A stretch of 7,441 nt of DNA, from NCBI GenBank assembly GCA_016201185.1, contig JACQDG010000321.1:1-7441 (forward strand), in the 5' to 3' direction. Of this stretch, positions 1 through 4,989 are shown piece by piece. The DNA comes from Acidobacteriota bacterium (GTDB lineage Bacteria > Acidobacteriota > Terriglobia > Bryobacterales > JACQDG01). The translations under genes were made by a program, and so were the position numbers. The notes under the pieces are model-generated. The model had not been told where the DNA came from. It made no database searches and was given only the letters and a program-made list of their open reading frames with translations. How positions within the stretch are numbered: the first letter of the stretch is position 1; each line of letters begins with the position of its first letter.

Positions 1-795
1 CTCATCATCAAAGACCCACCGGATGGTCTTGCCGAACTCCGTTCCCAGGCGCTTCTTGTAAGCTTCGAGCGTGGTCTCGAGAAAAACAGGCGCGGTGGCG
101 GGGTTGGTGAGATCGACGTAAGGAAAGCCGGCGGTCCAGGGGCTGCCGCCGGCGCGGCGGAGCCGGAAGACAAGCAGCGAATCGCCGGGGCGCAAATCCG
201 CTCGGTCCTGAATTCGCCGGGCCGATATGATGCTTCCGCCCTCACTTTTTTGAGCCGCGAAAACGCCGACCGCAGCGCCCCGGCCGGGAAGATTCCGCTG
301 GGGGCCGGAAACCAGTTCGGCCTGCACGTATTGGGAGGCCGTATCCGGGGCGCGCGAAGGCACATGCCCGCCGGCAAAGCCGGCAGGATAGCTGTTCTCA
401 TCGTAAATGTTGACGAACAGGCCGAGCCTCTTGCCCTCCTCGACCGACAGCTTCCACAGCCGGAACCATTCCTCGCTCAGGTATTCGGTCATCAGGCCGG
501 GCCGGGGATGAACGAACACTCCGCCCATGCCTTGCCGTCGAAATTGGGATAGTTGCTCCTTGAGCCGAGGCCATTCCAGCTCGTCGTTCCAGACCCATAG
601 CGGCATGGAGCGAAATTCGGCCGGGGAATTCTGAAAGTTTTCTCGCAGCTGCAGCGCTGTTACCGGAGCCGGTCCGGCGGCCAGGGCTTTCGGGTTCAGC
701 AAGGATTGCGGCTGGGCGCTGCGCTGCGGCGTGGCAACGCCGACAAGAGCCAGTGAGGGCGCGGCTAGAATGAAGACTTTCCAGGTTCGTTTCAT
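1..795 (-). CDS. Secreted GH106-like glycoside hydrolase (alpha-L-rhamnosidase family), N-terminal part
   Basis: The frame stays open to base 1, so 265 N-terminal residues are visible and the C-terminus lies outside the window. Residues 1-28 form a signal peptide: KR near the start, a hydrophobic stretch (VFILAAPSLALVGVA) and an A-x-A-like end (RSAQP), so the product is exported. The mature part opens with FRSMPLWVWNDEL (61-73), then GMGGVFVHPRPGL (89-101), then YDENSYPAGFAGG (131-143). From memory, a W-W-N-x-x-L start, a G-x-F-x-H-x-R-x-G strand and a YDEN-x-x-P-x-G-x-A-G-G loop are typical of GH106 alpha-L-rhamnosidases and relatives, which cleave rhamnose from plant or microbial polysaccharides. 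The visible part ends in FDDE (262-265), resembling the acidic F-x-D-E segment of these enzymes. Members are usually 800-1100 residues, so most of it is missing. The ATG at 795 is preceded by AGGGAGA at 802-808. It is transcribed away from the cytochrome operon. Family assignment is good; the exact substrate is not known. Confidence 0.75.
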   Translation of the reverse strand, partial: MKRTWKVFILAAPSLALVGVATPQRSAQPQSLLNPKALAAGPAPVTALQLRENFQNSPAEFRSMPLWVWNDELEWPRLKEQLSQFRRQGMGGVFVHPRPGLMTEYLSEEWFRLWKLSVEEGKRLGLFVNIYDENSYPAGFAGGHVPSRAPDTASQYVQAELVSGPQRNLPGRGAAVGVFAAQKSEGGSIISARRIQDRADLRPGDSLLVFRLRRAGGSPWTAGFPYVDLTNPATAPVFLETTLEAYKKRLGTEFGKTIRWVFDDE

Positions 796-801
796 GTGGT
801 T

Positions 802-808
802 CTCCCTA
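802..808 (-). promoter_or_regulatory. Ribosome binding site of the GH106-like gene
   Basis: On the minus strand AGGGAGA lies six bases before the ATG at 795. It fixes this start, which also gives a clean signal peptide. The same frame stays open further upstream, so the site is what decides the start. Confidence 0.65.
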
Positions 809-983
809 CAGTTTCTTTCCAGTCCGGTTTCCGTTATAACCCAAAAGTGGCTTTCTCGTTCCGGGAAAATCGAAGGGGTTTCGAAGAAGGTGCGCTCCTG
901 GCCTGGGTCGGCCAGCGTGGCGACTTCCCCCGCCTTCTGCCGCTCCAGGCCCTTTCCCAGGCGGCGGACAATGTTGGTCTCAT

Positions 984-999
984 AAGTCAAGTTTGACCT
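984..999. repeat. Short inverted repeat, possible operator
   Basis: GTCAA (986-990) and TTGAC (993-997) are separated by two bases and form a palindrome; arms extend to seven bases with one mismatch (984-990 and 993-999). It sits about 80 bases before the operon start and overlaps the only TTGACC -35-like hexamer, which is where a regulator could bind. Such a short palindrome can occur by chance, and I cannot name a regulator. Confidence 0.3.
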
Positions 1000-1019
1000 T
1001 TTTTCGCTCCCGATCATGT

Positions 1020-1040
1020 GACCCTGGCCACCGACCCTGG
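1020..1040 (+). repeat. Tandem direct repeat GACCCTGG, 13-base period
   Basis: GACCCTGG occurs at 1020-1027 and again at 1033-1040, 13 bases apart start to start, about 40-60 bases before the operon start codon. It could be a pair of half-sites for an activator or simply chance in GC-rich DNA. Confidence 0.25.
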
Positions 1041-1068
1041 TAGCATAGGCCAGTACGATCTCGCTATC

Positions 1069-1072
1069 GGAG
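1069..1072 (+). promoter_or_regulatory. Ribosome binding site of the cytochrome gene
   Basis: GGAG lies six bases before the ATG at 1079. It supports this start, from which the predicted protein begins with a short positively charged cytoplasmic segment before the first membrane helix. Confidence 0.55.
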
Positions 1073-1078
1073 TTACTG

Positions 1079-3193
1079 ATGAACCCTGAATCACAAGACC
1101 CGCGCGCGGTCAACCTGATCCGATGGCAGGAGCGGCTTGCCCGCTGGCGTTCGCCTCTCGCGATCCTGGCGGCCGGGTTCCTCGCTTTTGAGACCCTCAG
1201 CGGCCTCTCGATGCTCCTGTTGCCCTTCAGCATCCCGAACCAGGTCATGGTCTTGGTGCACACGGTCATCGGGCTGGCCTTCCTGCTGGTCTGTGCCTGG
1301 TACCTGGTCCGGCACTGGCTCGCCTATTGGCGCAGCCCGCTGAGCCACAACCTGCTGCTGGGCTATGTGGGAGGTGTGGCTCTCCTGCTTTGCCTGCTTT
1401 CAGGCGTCGTGCTGACCATCCAGGCCGCCTTCGGGCGGCGGATCAGCTATGCCTGGGACACCGTACATATTGTTACGACCTTCGCGACCCTCGCCTTCAT
1501 TCTTTTCCACGTTGTTCTGATCGTGGTCCGCGACCGGAAGACGGCCACCGCAGCGCCCGCCGCGATACCCCAGGCGGCTGGCGCCTATGGCAAGGGGACT
1601 TTGGTTTTTGTGCTGGCTTCTCTAGCCGTTGTACTGCTTGGCTGGGTGGCCTATCGGCCGGTGACGCTTAAGAAAGACTTTCCTGCCGACTACAGCTTCA
1701 AGTACGGCCCGAACCGGCCGTTCGCTCCCAGCCTGGCAGCCACGGCGGATGGCAAGGTGATGGACGCCAGGCTGCTTTCCGGCGCCCGTTCCTGCGGCAC
1801 CTCAGGCTGCCACGAACAGATCGTCGAAGAATGGGAATCGAGCGCCCACCGCTGGTCCGCCATGGACCCAGCGTTCCAGAAGGTTCAGATCACCATGGCG
1901 CAGCAGAACGGCCCGGAATCCACCCGCTACTGTGGCGGCTGCCACGACCCCATTTCGCTTTTCTCCGGCACCAAGAACCTTTTTGTTGAGAATGAAAAGC
2001 TGACCGCGCTCGAAGGCTTCCAGGAGGGCGTCTCCTGCTTGGCCTGCCACTCCGTCCGGAAGGTGGACGTGAAAGGCAACGCCAACTTCGTCATCGCCCG
2101 GCCGGTGCGCTACATGTTCGAGCTCGAATACGACCGTCGTCAGAGCCGCGCCAACCGCTTCTTGCGCGACTTCCTGATCCGGGCCTACCCGGACCGGCAC
2201 GTGAAGGACTTGAGCAAGCGGCTGTTCAAGGCCCCGGAATATTGCGCCGCCTGTCACAAGCAGTTCGTCGACCAGGAAATCAACCGCGTCGGCTGGGTGC
2301 AGTTGCAAAACCAGTTCGACAACTGGCGCCAGAGCCGCTGGAACCATCCTGGCGACGCCAAGAGGACTATCGAGTGCCGGGAGTGCCACATGCCGCTGGT
2401 CGCCTCGAGCGACCCGGCCGCCGGCGACGCTATGGATTACAACCGCTCGCCCCGTGACGGCAAGCACCGCAGCCATCGCTTTGCCGCCGCCAACCAGTTC
2501 ATTCCCCCGCTGCTGAAACTGCCCGGATGGGAAAAGCAAGTGGACCTGGTGGAAAAGTGGCTCCAGGGCCGCTACGAGATTCCTGAAATTGCGGATAAGT
2601 GGATGAAGGGAGCGGTAGCGGGCCTGGAGATGGACACGCCGGAAGCAGTCCGGCCCGGAGAAAAGGTAGATGTGAAGCTCACCATCACCTCCAACAAGGT
2701 CGGCCACGACTTCCCGACCGGCCCCCTGGATATTATACAGGCATGGGTCGAGCTGGTAGCCAGGGATGACCAGGGGAACGTTGTCTTCTCGACGGGCACG
2801 GTGGATTCCAAGGGCTTCATCCAGCCCGGGGCCTTCATGTTCAAGGCCGAGCCCGTAGACCAGTACGGCAACCTGATCGACCGCCACAACCTGTGGGAGA
2901 TGGTCGGGGTGCGCTATCGCCGCAGTCTTTTCCCCGGCTTCTCCGACACGGCGGAGTTCACCTTCTCCTGCCCGCAGTTGGCGCCCGTTCGTGCCAAGCA
3001 GTTCCCGCTGGCGGTTTCCTACCAGCTCGGGGCGCCGAACAGGCAAGCGCGGAAGCTTGAAGTCCGGGCCCGGCTTTGTTATCGCAAGATCGACCAGTTC
3101 CTGCTCAACTTCCTGTTCGGCGAAAAGAGCGGCCTGACCTCGCCGGTTACGGAGATGGTCGCTTTAACTCGGGTCATTGAAATTCGGAACTAG
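1079..3193 (+). CDS. Membrane cytochrome: five-helix (b-type-like) module fused to pentaheme cytochrome c
   Basis: This 704-residue protein has three parts. Residues 1-192 hold five hydrophobic helices (about 26-50, 55-78, 91-116, 128-151, 173-192). Positive charges at 16-25, 78-85 and 151-154 predict N-in topology, so the remainder is periplasmic. Histidines H61, H79, H90, H130 and H144 could ligate one or two b hemes. Residues 235-440 carry five covalent heme sites: CGTSGCH (239-245, CX4CH), CGGCH (285-289), CLACH (320-324), CAACH (389-393) and CRECH (433-437). Free histidines at 257 (SSAHRW), 423, 463, 466 and 543 are candidate distal ligands. Residues 511-700 look beta-rich and include GHDFPTG (542-548), a motif I recall near the C-terminus of other multiheme cytochromes of the c554-like group. 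The likely role is electron transfer between membrane quinol and a periplasmic partner. It leads an operon, ending 5 bases before the next gene. Heme c binding is close to certain; b-heme binding and direction of electron flow are inferred. Confidence 0.85.
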   Translation: MNPESQDPRAVNLIRWQERLARWRSPLAILAAGFLAFETLSGLSMLLLPFSIPNQVMVLVHTVIGLAFLLVCAWYLVRHWLAYWRSPLSHNLLLGYVGGVALLLCLLSGVVLTIQAAFGRRISYAWDTVHIVTTFATLAFILFHVVLIVVRDRKTATAAPAAIPQAAGAYGKGTLVFVLASLAVVLLGWVAYRPVTLKKDFPADYSFKYGPNRPFAPSLAATADGKVMDARLLSGARSCGTSGCHEQIVEEWESSAHRWSAMDPAFQKVQITMAQQNGPESTRYCGGCHDPISLFSGTKNLFVENEKLTALEGFQEGVSCLACHSVRKVDVKGNANFVIARPVRYMFELEYDRRQSRANRFLRDFLIRAYPDRHVKDLSKRLFKAPEYCAACHKQFVDQEINRVGWVQLQNQFDNWRQSRWNHPGDAKRTIECRECHMPLVASSDPAAGDAMDYNRSPRDGKHRSHRFAAANQFIPPLLKLPGWEKQVDLVEKWLQGRYEIPEIADKWMKGAVAGLEMDTPEAVRPGEKVDVKLTITSNKVGHDFPTGPLDIIQAWVELVARDDQGNVVFSTGTVDSKGFIQPGAFMFKAEPVDQYGNLIDRHNLWEMVGVRYRRSLFPGFSDTAEFTFSCPQLAPVRAKQFPLAVSYQLGAPNRQARKLEVRARLCYRKIDQFLLNFLFGEKSGLTSPVTEMVALTRVIEIRN

Positions 3194-3198
3194 CCGCC

Positions 3199-4989
3199 AT
3201 GCCGGCCTTTTCGCGCCGCAAGAAGCTGATTCTCTGGTACACATTACTTAGTGCTGCTCTTGTTGTGGCCGCCAGCGGGGGCCTGTTATTGATGCGCCGT
3301 CCGGCGCCGGCCTATTCGCCGGGCGGAGACGTGGAGGGCGTCACCAGCGAGCTCGACCGGAACCTGCCGGCCGGTTATCCGCGCGTGCAGTTTGTCAACG
3401 TCGCGAAGCAGGCGGGCATCAACTTCAAGCATTTCCACGGTAAGCGATCCACGCAACTCCCGGAGGACATGGGCTCCGGGGCCGCCTGGGGAGACTACGA
3501 TAACGACGGCAACCCGGATCTGTATATTTGCGATATAGCCGCGCCGCTGACCGCCTCTCCGGAAGAAGTTGTCGCGTCCCCTGGCGGCAACCGCCTTTAC
3601 CACAACAACGGCAACGGGACATTTACCGACGTGACAGCCAAGGCCGGGGTCGGCTTCAAGGGCATCGCGATGGCCGCCGCCTGGGCCGATTACGACAACG
3701 ACGGCTTCCTCGACCTGGTCGTGACCAGCTTCGACCGCATTGTTCTGTATCATAATCGCGGCGATGGAACCTTCGAAGAGGTCTCCCGCGCCGCCGGTGT
3801 GGATAAGTTCCGCGGTTTCTGGGCCGGGGCTTCCTGGGCGGATTACGATCGCGACGGGTTTGCGGACCTGTATGTTTGCGGCTATGTGAAGTACGACTTC
3901 AAGCCTGCGTATCTCGGGAAAACATCACATCAATATACGGTCGTGATTCCTTTCACCCTCAACCCTTCCTCCTACCCTCCGGAGCGCAACCTGCTGTTTC
4001 ACAACAACGGCAACGGGACCTTCACCGAAGTAGCACGCAAGGCCGGTGTGGACAATCCGACCGGGCGCAGCCTTTCGGCCGCTTGGGCCGACTTCGACGG
4101 CGACGGCTGGCCCGATCTCTACGTGGCCAACGACGTCTCCGACAACGCCATGTTCCTGAACCTGCACAACGGCCGCTTCAAGGACATTTCCTACCAGGCC
4201 TGGGTGGCTGATTACCGCGGGGCGATGGGGCTGGGAGTGGGTGACTTTGACCGCGACGGCGACCTCGACATTTTCATCACCCATTGGATCGCCCAGCAGG
4301 ATGCCCTTTTTTGGAATCTGCGTTACAGCAAGGAAGGCGGCTCTACGCCGGGGCCGCTGAAGTTCACCGACATTGCCGACATGATGGGCCTGGGTCAGAT
4401 ATCTTTGAAGACGATCGGTTGGGGGACTTCCTTTTTTGACTACGACAACGACGGGCAGCTTGATCTGTTCGCCGCCAACGGCAGCACCTTCCAGGACGAG
4501 AAGGACCCGAGCCGCCTGGTCCCCATGAAGAACTTCCTCTTCTGGCAAAAGAGCCCGGAGGACGGGTTTTTCGAGTTGGGCGCAGTTAGCGGAGCCGTTT
4601 TCAACGAGCTGCACGTGGGGCGCGGCGCCGCCTTCGCCGATTACGACAACGACGGCAACGTGGATGTTTTCGTCGTGAATCACAACGACGGGCCGCTCTT
4701 GCTTCACAACGAAGGCGGCAACCGGGGCAACTGGCTGAAGGTCCGGCTCCGCTCGACGCGCAGCAACCGCAGCGGGTTTGGCACGAAGGTGGAAATCCAG
4801 ACCGGGCCGAACAAGCAATTCCAGGAAATCGGCAGCCAGCCTTCCTATCTCTCTCAGCATGCCCTGGAAGCCCACTTCGGCCTGGGCAAGGCGACGCAGG
4901 TGGACCGCCTCACGGTCCGCTTCCCAAGCGGCGTCACGCGCGAACTCCAAAACGTCCGCGCAAACCGCGTTGTTGTCGTGGAGGAATAG
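3199..4989 (+). CDS. CRTAC1-type seven-loop beta-propeller with ASPIC/UnbV domain, membrane-anchored
   Basis: This 596-residue protein starts with a charged stretch (RRKK, 6-9) and one hydrophobic segment (10-32) without a lipobox. It is therefore probably anchored in the inner membrane with its bulk in the periplasm. Seven VCBS/FG-GAP calcium loops of the form D-x-D-x-D-G-x-x-D start at D99, D164, D215, D298, D349, D414 and D481, which fits a seven-bladed propeller. The larger gap between loops 3 and 4 (83 residues) indicates an insertion. Blade edges carry the repeated HNNGNGTFT pattern (135-143, 268-276). Residues about 508-575 match an ASPIC/UnbV domain (GNWLKVRL, then GTKVEIQTG, then HFGLG and VRFPSG). 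These proteins are usually annotated as CRTAC1 family; their biochemical role is largely unknown, and protein or glycan binding is likely. The start lies 5 bases after the cytochrome stop with only a weak CGGAA before it, so translational coupling is likely. Confidence 0.88.
   Translation: MPAFSRRKKLILWYTLLSAALVVAASGGLLLMRRPAPAYSPGGDVEGVTSELDRNLPAGYPRVQFVNVAKQAGINFKHFHGKRSTQLPEDMGSGAAWGDYDNDGNPDLYICDIAAPLTASPEEVVASPGGNRLYHNNGNGTFTDVTAKAGVGFKGIAMAAAWADYDNDGFLDLVVTSFDRIVLYHNRGDGTFEEVSRAAGVDKFRGFWAGASWADYDRDGFADLYVCGYVKYDFKPAYLGKTSHQYTVVIPFTLNPSSYPPERNLLFHNNGNGTFTEVARKAGVDNPTGRSLSAAWADFDGDGWPDLYVANDVSDNAMFLNLHNGRFKDISYQAWVADYRGAMGLGVGDFDRDGDLDIFITHWIAQQDALFWNLRYSKEGGSTPGPLKFTDIADMMGLGQISLKTIGWGTSFFDYDNDGQLDLFAANGSTFQDEKDPSRLVPMKNFLFWQKSPEDGFFELGAVSGAVFNELHVGRGAAFADYDNDGNVDVFVVNHNDGPLLLHNEGGNRGNWLKVRLRSTRSNRSGFGTKVEIQTGPNKQFQEIGSQPSYLSQHALEAHFGLGKATQVDRLTVRFPSGVTRELQNVRANRVVVVEE
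3601..3617 (+). repeat. Propeller-edge DNA repeat, copy 1
   Basis: CACAACAACGGCAACGG encodes HNNGNG at a blade edge. The same 17 bases recur at 4000-4016 in this gene and at 6124-6140 in the next gene. The identity with the second copy extends to 20 bases. Confidence 0.7.
4000..4016 (+). repeat. Propeller-edge DNA repeat, copy 2
   Basis: Second copy of the 17-base CACAACAACGGCAACGG element, again encoding HNNGNG but here in the blade just before the loop starting at D298. Confidence 0.7.
4980..4986 (+). promoter_or_regulatory. Ribosome binding site inside the end of the upstream propeller gene
   Basis: GGAGGAA forms the last codons of the ASPIC/UnbV propeller gene and serves as a strong Shine-Dalgarno sequence for the TTG start at 4990; GGAGG ends five bases before it. 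The stop TAG (4987-4989) abuts the start directly. This layout supports the unusual TTG start and tight translational coupling. Confidence 0.7.

Larger units (their letters stand above)
796..1078. promoter_or_regulatory. Divergent intergenic region, expected to hold both promoters
   Basis: This 283-base gap separates the outward-facing glycosidase gene and cytochrome operon, so both promoters should lie here. No textbook sigma70 promoter is visible. Towards the glycosidase there is a TATAAC hexamer (minus strand, 833-838), inside the palindrome GTTATAAC, about 38 bases before the start codon, but without a convincing -35. Towards the operon there is TTGACC at 993-998, but no good -10 at 16-18 bases. 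A palindrome (984-999) and a direct repeat (1020-1040) are listed separately. No tRNA, riboswitch or convincing small gene is seen. Shared regulation of the two sides is possible but not shown. Confidence 0.5.

Noticed and set aside
833..840. GTTATAAC palindrome as a -10 box for either direction
   Set aside because: The hexamer is good, but no acceptable -35 lies 16-18 bases away on either strand, so it is mentioned only within the intergenic entry.
731..996. Two short plus-strand open frames spanning the start of the glycosidase gene and the intergenic region
   Set aside because: No plausible ribosome site, unusual composition, and overlap with the glycosidase signal peptide; no recognisable family.
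1802..3046. Long antisense open frame (414 codons) across the cytochrome gene
   Set aside because: It mirrors the codon structure of a well-supported gene in GC-rich DNA, lacks recognisable domains, and has a composition (V, A, G, H rich) typical of a shadow frame.
3925..4950. Long antisense open frame (341 codons) across the ASPIC/UnbV propeller gene
   Set aside because: Its repeated VAVVVV-type runs are simply the reverse complement of the calcium-loop codons; no independent coding signal.
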